From the NCBI RefSeq assembly GCF_003046315.1, contig NZ_PZZP01000001.1:1798001-1862000 (forward strand): 64,000 nt of DNA, read 5' to 3'. Of the stretch, positions 58,011 to 64,000 are shown piece after piece. The stretch is from Desmospora activa DSM 45169 (GTDB taxonomy: Bacteria; Bacillota; Bacilli; Thermoactinomycetales; DSM-45169). Under the pieces are notes generated by a model. The model did no database searches. It was given only the letters and a program-made list of their open reading frames with translations, and was not told the DNA's origin. How positions within the stretch are numbered: the first letter of the stretch is position 1; the number at the start of each line of letters is the position of its first letter. The position numbers and the translations under genes were made by a program.

Positions 58011-58238
58011 ATGGACCGCATGTTTCGCGTGTTGGGTTTTTGGTGTCTGGCCATCGCTTTGATGTTTCTGGCCGGTAACATGTATATCCTGTCCGGATTG
58101 TTTTTCCTACAAACCGCTTTTTTCTACGTAATGGGTTACATGCGTTACACAGAACGGACATATATGCTGATCTTCGGCGGCTATATGACCGTCGCCTTCA
58201 TCGGCATCGTATACTGGTCTTATTTCCAAGTCGGCTGA
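58011..58238 (+). CDS. DUF2626 small membrane protein (YqgY type)
   Basis: 75 residues with three closely spaced hydrophobic segments: VLGFWCLAIALMFLAG, LSGLFFLQTAFFYVMGYM and YMLIFGGYMTVAFIGIVYW. Conserved in Bacillales and often found near the comG region; function unknown. ATG 58011 lies 8 nt after AGGAG; the GTG at 58002 overlaps it. Own promoter and terminator. Confidence 0.9.
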   Translation: MDRMFRVLGFWCLAIALMFLAGNMYILSGLFFLQTAFFYVMGYMRYTERTYMLIFGGYMTVAFIGIVYWSYFQVG

Positions 58239-58256
58239 ACCCTGTCGACACTTTTG

Positions 58257-58288
58257 AAGCTCCCCAAACGTGGGGAGCTTTTATTTTT
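58257..58288 (+). terminator. Terminator of the DUF2626 gene
   Basis: AAGCTCCCC / GGGGAGCTT stem followed by TTATTTTT; may also end the methyltransferase transcript from the other side. Confidence 0.9.
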
Positions 58289-58396
58289 AACAACCATCAC
58301 GACGAAGCAAGTTCAAATTGGATATTTTTCAAACATGATCCTTTCGCCCACTTTTCAAACTTCAACTCCACCGGAATTCCTCCCACTATCATTGCC

Positions 58397-59503
58397 TCAG
58401 AATTCAAACGGATCACTTAAAGCGCCTTTCACCTGTATCAACACCTGGAACGCTTCCCCCATCCCTCCAGGGAGCGCCAATTGTCGAATCGCACGATTTT
58501 GTTTGGCCGCCGCAGAAAATGGATTCGCATCGAAAGCCGGTTGGATTTGGTCTAGTATACCGGCTTGATGGAGAAAAGAGAGCTGGTTGTCAAAAAAAAT
58601 CGTCTTCCACCCTCCCTCCATCCCCCATTGCTGCAAAGCGGAGAAGTGAACGTCTGCAGTCAGATCCGTCTCGCCCGGAGATTCCAAGGGGTTTTTCACC
58701 AATTGATGGCGCCGGTATCCACGCAAGGTCCCTTGCTGATTATGAACAAGCCTCGTTGTCGTTCCTCCGTAGTCGATTGTAATGATCCAGCCGGAATCAA
58801 TCCCAGCTGTCCAACGGCGGTACCATCGACCGGCATCAAGCGGGATCTCCGCTTCCATTCCCTCTTGCAACGGTGGCCAATCCATCGTTTGCAGATAACG
58901 AAGGCATGCTGGATCCGATACCGGCCCCTCCACCTCTACCAATTGTTCTCTTTTCCAGGAAACATACTTTTCCTGGATGCCTTCCATTGATCCGATCAGG
59001 CGATGAACCGGAAAGGCATCAAAAAACTCATTGCTTAACAAGGCGATCGTTCCACCCTTTGGCAAATCCTCCGGTGTTTCCAGCCAGTATACCGGCACAG
59101 GGGATGCTTGTAGGCGCTCTGCTTGCAGACGGCGGTGCCAGGGGCTGATTTCCACCAAGCCGCAGCCTTGCGGCAAAGACTCTCCACATTCCACTAAACC
59201 CGCCAGCACATGCTGCATCAAGCGACCGTCTCCCGGGCCCGCTTCTATCAACCACCACGGTTGATTGGATCCCCATTGTTTACTCAGTCGCCCCAGCCAT
59301 GCCCCGATCGTTTTGCCAAACACTTCTCCCAGGGATGAACTGGTAAAAAAATCCCCTTCCCGTCCAATCTTTACGCCCTCACGGCAGTAATAGCCCCAAC
59401 GGGGATGATACAAAGCCAGTTCCATAAAACGACGAAAAGGGATCCGCCGATGGGGAGATTGTTCGATCTCCCTACGGATCACATCCCGCAATGCATCCGA
59501 CAC
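58397..59503 (-). CDS. SAM-dependent methyltransferase, NDUFAF7/MidA-like (COG1565)
   Basis: Class I methyltransferase, 368 residues. SAM loop WLIEAGPGDGRLMQHVL (about 85), the following GLVEISPWHRRLQ, and the DUF185 hallmark LSNEFFDAFPVHRL are all present, as is ITIDYGG late in the domain. Mitochondrial relatives methylate an arginine of complex I; bacterial target unknown. GTG 59503, 7 nt after GGAGGG; 40 further upstream codons overlap cysK and lack homology. Confidence 0.88.
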   Translation of the reverse strand: MSDALRDVIRREIEQSPHRRIPFRRFMELALYHPRWGYYCREGVKIGREGDFFTSSSLGEVFGKTIGAWLGRLSKQWGSNQPWWLIEAGPGDGRLMQHVLAGLVECGESLPQGCGLVEISPWHRRLQAERLQASPVPVYWLETPEDLPKGGTIALLSNEFFDAFPVHRLIGSMEGIQEKYVSWKREQLVEVEGPVSDPACLRYLQTMDWPPLQEGMEAEIPLDAGRWYRRWTAGIDSGWIITIDYGGTTTRLVHNQQGTLRGYRRHQLVKNPLESPGETDLTADVHFSALQQWGMEGGWKTIFFDNQLSFLHQAGILDQIQPAFDANPFSAAAKQNRAIRQLALPGGMGEAFQVLIQVKGALSDPFEF

Positions 59504-59517
59504 TCTTTGCCCTCCCT

Positions 59518-60465
59518 TCAGGCAAACAGATCCGTGCTTAAATAACGTTCCCCGGTATCCGGTGCGATACAAAGCACCCGTTTGCCCGGCCCGAGGCGAT
59601 GGGCCACCTGTAATGCCGCCCATATGGACGCCCCTGAGGAAGGCCCCACTAAAACGCCTTCCCTGCGCGCCATCTCCCTGGTGGTGCGAGCAGCATCCTC
59701 ATCGCTGACATGTAAGATTTCATCATAAATATCGCGATTGAGAATAGCGGGGATAAACCCTGGACTTGTACCAGGAATTTTATGTGAACCGGGTTGGCCT
59801 CCCGCCAATACAGGAGAACTTTTAGGCTCTACCACACTGATATGAATATCAGGATAATGGGCGCGCAACACTTCTCCCGTGCCGGTAATCGTTCCCCCGG
59901 TTCCCGCCGTCGCTACAAAAGCATCCAGTGTATCACCCATCTGGGCAATAATTTCCGGTCCTGTCGTCTGGCGGTGTACGGCAGGGTTCGCTTCATTCTC
60001 AAACTGTAACGGCATCACTGCGCCAGGGGTGCGCTCCATAATCTCCTGCGCCACCCGAATTGCTCCCGGCATCCGCTCCGCTCCGGGAGAGAGAACCACT
60101 TCAGCCCCGTAAGCCTTCAGAATTTGAATGCGCTCACCGCTCATTGTATCCGGCATCACCAGGATGGTGCGATATCCGCGCGCACTTCCCACTAGGGCCA
60201 AACCAATGCCAGTATTTCCGCTGGTAGGTTCGACGATGGTGGCTCCGGGTTTCAACTTTCCGGCTTGCTCCGCCGCCTCGATCATACTTAAGGCGGTACG
60301 GTCTTTTACACTACCGCCGGGATTAAAATACTCCAGCTTTACATAGACGGTGGCATCTTCCGGGCCGGTCAGGCGATTGATTCGCACCACCGGGGTGGAC
60401 CCCACCAAATCCGTTACCCAATGTCCCCGGCGCAAATTTGTTACTTTTCCACCGGCCCGCTCCAT
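59518..60465 (-). CDS. cysK: Cysteine synthase (O-acetylserine sulfhydrylase)
   Basis: PLP enzyme forming cysteine from O-acetylserine and sulfide. 315 residues. Schiff-base Lys54 in NPGGSVKDRTA, substrate loop PTSGNTGIGLAL (about 80), PLP-phosphate loop GTGGTITGTG (about 185) and GPSSGAS near the end. It has a ~15-residue N-terminal extension relative to typical CysK. Overlaps the rhodanese gene by 25 nt, so sulfur transfer and cysteine synthesis are co-expressed. Confidence 0.94.
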   Translation of the reverse strand: MERAGGKVTNLRRGHWVTDLVGSTPVVRINRLTGPEDATVYVKLEYFNPGGSVKDRTALSMIEAAEQAGKLKPGATIVEPTSGNTGIGLALVGSARGYRTILVMPDTMSGERIQILKAYGAEVVLSPGAERMPGAIRVAQEIMERTPGAVMPLQFENEANPAVHRQTTGPEIIAQMGDTLDAFVATAGTGGTITGTGEVLRAHYPDIHISVVEPKSSPVLAGGQPGSHKIPGTSPGFIPAILNRDIYDEILHVSDEDAARTTREMARREGVLVGPSSGASIWAALQVAHRLGPGKRVLCIAPDTGERYLSTDLFA

Positions 60466-60767
60466 TCCAACATCCCTCCTTTGAGGTTGTACAAGCGGGA
60501 GAAGCCTTGCCCATGCAAGGTGTGAGCAGCGACTACACTACGGCGACCACTGCGGCAAACCAACATCAACGCCTGTTCCCGAAATCGCTCTAACTCCACG
60601 CCCCGGTCATCCAGTTCATCGAAGGGAATATGGATCGATCCCGGCACATGACCGGCTTCATACTCTTCCTCCGTTCGCACATCCACCCATACATAATTCG
60701 CTTTTTCATTCTCATAGCGTTCACTGATCTCTACCGCTTTCACATCGGTGTATGGTTTCTTTTCCAT
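60441..60767 (-). CDS. Rhodanese-domain sulfurtransferase
   Basis: Single rhodanese domain, 108 residues. VDVRTEEEYEAGHVPGSIHIP is the classic front motif, and the active loop is CRSGRRS with catalytic Cys71. Likely carries sulfane sulfur or acts in thiol homeostasis. ATG 60767 after AAGGGAG; the 11-codon upstream frame lies in the leader. First gene of the rhodanese-cysK-methyltransferase unit. Confidence 0.9.
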   Translation of the reverse strand: MEKKPYTDVKAVEISERYENEKANYVWVDVRTEEEYEAGHVPGSIHIPFDELDDRGVELERFREQALMLVCRSGRRSVVAAHTLHGQGFSRLYNLKGGMLEWSGPVEK

Positions 60768-60803
60768 TGATCGATGCTCCCTTCTTATATCGGAAGACAT
60801 TTT

Positions 60804-60895
60804 TGAGTCTTAGTGCTCTTGCTGTTTTCGAAGAAGTAGGAACCAGCACAGCAAAGGCACTTCGCTATCAAAAACCCTCCCCGATTATATCAAAC
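60804..60895. repeat. Palindromic intergenic element, copy B
   Basis: Shorter relative of the element at 6588-6767: left arm GTGCTCTTGCTGTT, right arm ACAGCAAAGGCACTTCGCT, about 14 bp of near-perfect inverted repeat around a 13-base loop. On the minus strand its right edge contains TTTGATATAAT, which looks like an extended -10 for the rhodanese operon; copy A has the related TTTGAATAAT. Confidence 0.6.
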
Positions 60896-60931
60896 CTGAC
60901 TCTTCCACTATGGTATCACGAATTTCAAAGT

Positions 60932-60967
60932 AAAAAGAAGCCTTGTTCCTTAACGGTCCAAGGCTTC
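60932..60967 (-). terminator. Terminator at the end of resA
   Basis: GAAGCCTTG / CAAGGCTTC stem with T5 tail, overlapping the last codons of the gene. Confidence 0.88.
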
Positions 60968-61477
60968 ACGCACATATCCTTCTATCTGTCCCTCCACCAT
61001 CTGTCCATCCTGTTTGCGCACCACTTTTCCCTCTTTATCCAAAAAGACCGATGAAGGGATGGGACCGATGTTGTACTGCTTTGTCACTTCGCGATTGCGA
61101 TCCAACACGATGGGAAAATCCAGTTCCAACTGGCGGGCAAAACCTTTTACCGACACCGGAGTTTCAGCGATATTTACCCCGACCACTACAAAATCCTGAT
61201 CCTGATAACGTTCGTAGACACTTTGAATCGCTGGCATTTCATCGCGGCAGGGTTTGCACCAAGTGGCCCAAAAATTGATCAATACTGCCTTTCCTTTGAG
61301 GTCACTCAGCTTTAATGTCTCACCCTCCAAGGTTTCCAATTCAAAGTCAGGGGCACTCTCCCCCACTTCCGCTCCGGTCTTCTCATCAGCCAGCGCTTGG
61401 TAGAGCGCAAATCCTACCAAGCCGGCCATCACCACCATCAAGATGCGTCGAACCCAATAACGCGTCCGTTTATTCAT
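60950..61477 (-). CDS. resA: Thiol-disulfide oxidoreductase ResA-like
   Basis: Membrane-anchored thioredoxin-fold protein facing outside, expected to reduce apocytochrome c or other disulfides with electrons from CcdA. 175 residues: an N-terminal signal anchor (about 10-28), then a thioredoxin domain with Cys74-x-x-Cys77 in WATWCKPCRDEMP and the cis-Pro in GPIPSSVFLD. The active-site pair is KP rather than the EP of B. subtilis ResA. Last gene of the three-gene redox set. Confidence 0.9.
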   Translation of the reverse strand: MNKRTRYWVRRILMVVMAGLVGFALYQALADEKTGAEVGESAPDFELETLEGETLKLSDLKGKAVLINFWATWCKPCRDEMPAIQSVYERYQDQDFVVVGVNIAETPVSVKGFARQLELDFPIVLDRNREVTKQYNIGPIPSSVFLDKEGKVVRKQDGQMVEGQIEGYVREALDR

Positions 61478-61553
61478 GATTGACCCACCTGTCCAGCAAT
61501 TTCATCCGATTTTATTAACAACCACTTAGCGAGATGGAAGCCTTCCTTCAATA

Positions 61554-62270
61554 TCAAAACCCGGTAAAGCCGCCAAACAATCCGCTCAGCCAGGCGATCA
61601 TCACCGTCATCTGATCAAAGTAGAGTAGCACGCCAAACACCACCATCAACGCCCCACCCACTTTCATTAACCGCTGTGAATAGCGCAGGATCCAACGGGT
61701 TCTGCCTAAAAAGAAAGCCATCACAAAAAAGGGAATGGCAAAGCCTAAGGTATAAGCGGTGATATATCCCAGCTTGGCGGCAGGATCCATCGCTGTCGCA
61801 TAGAGTACCGCCGCCAAAATTGGACCGATGCATGGCGTCCAACCCGCGGCAAATCCGATTCCAACCAGGGTTGAACCGAGATAGCCCCAGCGTTTACCGC
61901 CTACATCTAGTCGTTTTTCCCGCAATAAAAAACGGGGTTGAAAGATTCCTAACAAAAAAAGTCCCATTAACACAATCAACACGCCGCCCAACATACGAAT
62001 CGTATCTTGGTAATCGATAAAAACATTCCCCATCCAGCTGGCCATGGAACCCAAGGCGTAAAAAACAATCGAAAATCCGATCACAAAAAAGAGCGTATGT
62101 AGCATCGTCGCCCGCCGCACTTGCCGGGATCGATCCTGATCCTGCAACTGGCCGACGGACATGCCGGTAATATAAGAAAGATACGATGGATACAGTGGCA
62201 GACAACAGGGGGAGATAAAAGAGAGCACCCCTGCTGCAAACGCCAACCATACGGTTACATTTTCAACCAC
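61554..62270 (-). CDS. ccdA: Cytochrome c biogenesis protein CcdA
   Basis: Membrane thiol shuttle passing reducing power from cytoplasmic thioredoxin to outer thiol proteins. 238 residues, six membrane segments. The two redox cysteines are in FISPCCLPLYPSY (about 20) and GWTPCIGPIL (about 145). GTG start after GGAGGGG. Flanked on both sides by TlpA/ResA proteins, its probable electron acceptors. Confidence 0.94.
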   Translation of the reverse strand: MVENVTVWLAFAAGVLSFISPCCLPLYPSYLSYITGMSVGQLQDQDRSRQVRRATMLHTLFFVIGFSIVFYALGSMASWMGNVFIDYQDTIRMLGGVLIVLMGLFLLGIFQPRFLLREKRLDVGGKRWGYLGSTLVGIGFAAGWTPCIGPILAAVLYATAMDPAAKLGYITAYTLGFAIPFFVMAFFLGRTRWILRYSQRLMKVGGALMVVFGVLLYFDQMTVMIAWLSGLFGGFTGF

Positions 62271-62290
62271 GATACCCCTCCCTCCTAACG

Positions 62291-62935
62291 TTAGGACGTC
62301 AATTCCTCCATGATTTTCTCTACGGTCTTCTCATCCATATAGCCCGCGATATGGTGGATAATTCGACCCTCTCCATCCAAGACAAAGGTGTTGGGAATGC
62401 CGAGAATCTGAAGCTCCTTTTCCGTCGCCCCTTCTTCATCCAGCAAAACGGGAAAGGTAAACGCTTCTTCTCGTAAAAAGGCGTCCATTTTATCCAAACT
62501 ATCCCGGTTCGTTAAATTTACCATGTGAAACTGAACTTGATCCCCATGCTTTTCATATGCCGTTTGCAAGTGAGGCATTTCATCTTTGCACGGCGGGCAC
62601 CAAGAAGCCCACACGTTGATGATGGCCGATTTTCCATCGTTATCCCGGAGCGACACCGGCTCCCCCTCGCGATCGACCAATGTGATCTCCGGCATATCCT
62701 GTCCACGCAGCGGCCCTTCCTGTGGCAATGCTGGGGGCAGATCATCCGCTTCTTGCCGCTTTTGCTTTGATGTTTCCGTTTGCCCCAAAGTATCATCAGG
62801 GGAAGCGGCTGTACCCTGTTCACCCTTGGATTCAGTTTTTCCCCCGAAACCGTTCCCGATCACACCCCAAACAGCAGCCACTACCGCTGCCAATGCAACC
62901 CCTACCACAATACCGTTTTTTATCGATTGACTCAT
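62291..62935 (-). CDS. TlpA/ResA-family thiol-disulfide oxidoreductase
   Basis: Second extracytoplasmic thioredoxin-like protein. 214 residues: N-terminal anchor (about 8-28), an unusually long polar linker (about 30-78, rich in Lys, Glu, Gln, Thr), then the thioredoxin domain with Cys113-Pro-Pro-Cys116 in WASWCPPCKDEMP. Ends EKIMEELTS. ATG 62935, with AAGGAGG about 11 nt away. First gene of the operon. Confidence 0.9.
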   Translation of the reverse strand: MSQSIKNGIVVGVALAAVVAAVWGVIGNGFGGKTESKGEQGTAASPDDTLGQTETSKQKRQEADDLPPALPQEGPLRGQDMPEITLVDREGEPVSLRDNDGKSAIINVWASWCPPCKDEMPHLQTAYEKHGDQVQFHMVNLTNRDSLDKMDAFLREEAFTFPVLLDEEGATEKELQILGIPNTFVLDGEGRIIHHIAGYMDEKTVEKIMEELTS

Positions 62936-63131
62936 GATCCGATCATCCTCCTTTTGCAATTCGGCGGCGGATGATGGTCTTCAGCAGTAGCATCCCAGAT
63001 GAAGCGCCGCTTTTTGTACATGTGTATGTGTGATATTTTGGATTCTATTCTATTATAGAGGATTGCCCAAAGGATTGTGTGAATAACCGGCAACATTCGT
63101 TTGTGATCGCTGGAGAAAAGACGATTATATG

Positions 63132-63167
63132 AGATTGATGACAAAGTGAGCCCGGGTCCCGATTTCC
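63132..63167. repeat. 36-bp dispersed repeat, copy 3
   Basis: AGATTGATGACAAAGTGAG followed by CCCGGGTCCCGATTTCC; 31 of 37 aligned positions agree with copy 1. Confidence 0.6.
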
Positions 63168-63182
63168 GACCTGTTTCAATAC

Positions 63183-63209
63183 AAAAAAAGTTGCGATTGT
63201 GGTCGCAAC
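63183..63209 (-). terminator. Terminator of the unrecognised gene at 63280
   Basis: Minus strand GTTGCGA / TCGCAAC stem with T7 tail. Confidence 0.9.
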
Positions 63210-63279
63210 TCAATATAAGCTCGGCTCCGTTTTCCATCTTATCCGCTTTTCCGTTCAAAGTGGATGGCTATCCAACCCA

Positions 63280-63822
63280 TCAGCTATTGCTTTGTTGGTT
63301 TTTCAGATACTCTTCCACTTCAATCGCAAATTCACGCGCATGTTTAAAGTCAGAGGAACGATGGGAAAGTGCCGCTACAATGTCCTCTTTATGCGTTTCG
63401 TTTAAGGCGATGATTTGAGGCTGGCGCGGAATGCGAAATTGGGTGTGATCGTGGTACACAATGGTAACGATAGTACCCAGGGACTCACCTTTCTCGGTAT
63501 GGATGGTGCTCCACATCCATCGTTGCCGCTCCTCGATGTTGCCCCATTCTCGCGAGATATCAAGATCACCCGGCAATCGGGGCTCCGGCCGCAATCCCGC
63601 ATCTTTCAACTGTTTATTCATCGGGAGAAGCAAAAAGTTCAAATACGTTCCATATGCCGGATCGCCAGCCTTGTTGTAAACCTCCAGCAACCGATCATGG
63701 TTCTCCTGGAACACGCCTTGCCAACTGGCTCTGATATGTTCCTCAATGTATTGCGCAATCGCCTCAATCCCGCTTTCTTTGTTTTCCTGGAGAAACTCTT
63801 TTAGGGTCGTTATTTTTTCCAT
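63280..63822 (-). CDS. Unrecognised 180-residue protein
   Basis: Soluble, charged protein with no signal peptide or membrane segment. N-terminal half mostly helical (TTLKEFLQENKESGIEAIAQ), then a mixed region with conserved-looking WGNIEERQRWMWSTI and YHDHTQFRIPRQPQIIAL, and an acidic helical end. I do not recognise the family. ATG with GAGGGGG 7 nt upstream; overlaps the end of the next upstream gene by 13 nt, so the two are one operon. Confidence 0.75.
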   Translation of the reverse strand: MEKITTLKEFLQENKESGIEAIAQYIEEHIRASWQGVFQENHDRLLEVYNKAGDPAYGTYLNFLLLPMNKQLKDAGLRPEPRLPGDLDISREWGNIEERQRWMWSTIHTEKGESLGTIVTIVYHDHTQFRIPRQPQIIALNETHKEDIVAALSHRSSDFKHAREFAIEVEEYLKNQQSNS

Positions 63823-64000
63823 GATTGATCCCCCTCAAAACGTTCTTCATCAGGTGACGACTGCAACTCTCCTTCCATGCTTTCGCTTACCTGACGCAAT
63901 AACACAGCCGCCTCTTGTAAGCCTTCCAACGAATGTCTCCTTCCTACTCGGTTTGCCCAATCCAACTGTTGCTGCTGCACATATTTAAGCGCTTCACGCC
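63810..64000 (-). CDS. Unrecognised protein, C-terminal 62 residues (5-prime end outside window)
   Basis: Open frame entering from the right edge and ending at TAA 63812-63810, inside the start of the next gene. The visible end is helical and hydrophilic (REALKYVQQQQLDWANRVGR ... QEAAVLLRQVSESM) with an acidic tail. No family recognised. Confidence 0.6.
   Translation of the reverse strand, partial: REALKYVQQQQLDWANRVGRRHSLEGLQEAAVLLRQVSESMEGELQSSPDEERFEGDQSWKK

Larger units (their letters stand above)
62936..63279. other. Spacer upstream of the redox operon
   Basis: About 340 bp without a gene. Holds a minus-strand TATAAT (63052-63057) with no good -35, probably the promoter of the tlpA-ccdA-resA set, then repeat copy 3 and the terminator of the next gene. 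Confidence 0.5.

Noticed and set aside
57679-58161. Minus-strand frame of 160 codons with a membrane-like segment
   Set aside because: Runs antisense through the DUF2626 gene, has no ribosome site at either possible start and shows no family resemblance.

Overview
The window is one continuous piece of a chromosome from an endospore-forming, low-to-mid G+C Firmicute of the order Bacillales. The evidence is the sporulation genes (spoIIGA, sigE, sigG, spoVD, a SpoVE-type SEDS gene, an RsfA-type regulator), a bacillithiol gene (bshC), and a gene order that follows Bacillus subtilis over most of its length. The order differs from B. subtilis in several places: murF and murA lie inside the division cluster, and ylxW, ylxX, sbp, bpr and ylmA are absent. 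A member of the Thermoactinomycetaceae is my best guess, but that is inference. Almost every gene lies on the minus strand, so the story reads from right to left.

Right end (64.0-55.3 kb): two unrecognised genes; a cytochrome c maturation / thiol-redox set (TlpA/ResA, CcdA, ResA); rhodanese, cysteine synthase and a NDUFAF7-like methyltransferase; a DUF2626 membrane protein on the plus strand; an enoyl-CoA hydratase; the RsfA-type regulator ylbO; and the acetyltransferase ylbP. From 55.2 to 51.3 kb an operon for leucine / methylcrotonyl-CoA breakdown (yngH'-bccP-yngG-yngF-yngE) sits between ylbP and panE. Its biotin carboxylase gene is reduced to fragments. panE, an MFS exporter, bshC and S-adenosylhomocysteinase follow.

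The division and cell-wall (dcw) cluster runs from mraZ (45.6 kb) to ftsZ (25.5 kb): mraZ, rsmH, ftsL, pbpB, a VOC-family gene, spoVD, murE, murF, mraY, murD, spoVE/ftsW, murG, murB, murA, divIB, ftsA, ftsZ. The mraZ promoter is followed by five 10-bp G-rich repeats that look like the MraZ operator. divIB-ftsA-ftsZ has its own promoter behind a terminator. An aldehyde dehydrogenase pseudogene separates ftsZ from the insulated, Spo0A-type spoIIGA-sigE promoter. sigG follows with a hairpin that can hide its ribosome binding site, then ylmC-ylmD-ylmE-sepF-ylmG-ylmH, divIVA, and ileS behind a canonical T-box leader.

A small plus-strand island (11.5-13.6 kb) carries two short unrecognised genes and a MATE transporter. 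Then come ylyA, lspA, rluD and the pyrimidine operon pyrR-pyrP-pyrB-pyrC-carA-carB, which runs off the left edge. The pyr operon has the full three-site PyrR attenuation layout.

Unusual points: a two-copy palindromic element, a three-copy 36-bp dispersed repeat, a decayed orphan T-box, two gene remnants, and many TTG starts among division and wall genes. I see no CRISPR array, tRNA, rRNA or intact insertion sequence.
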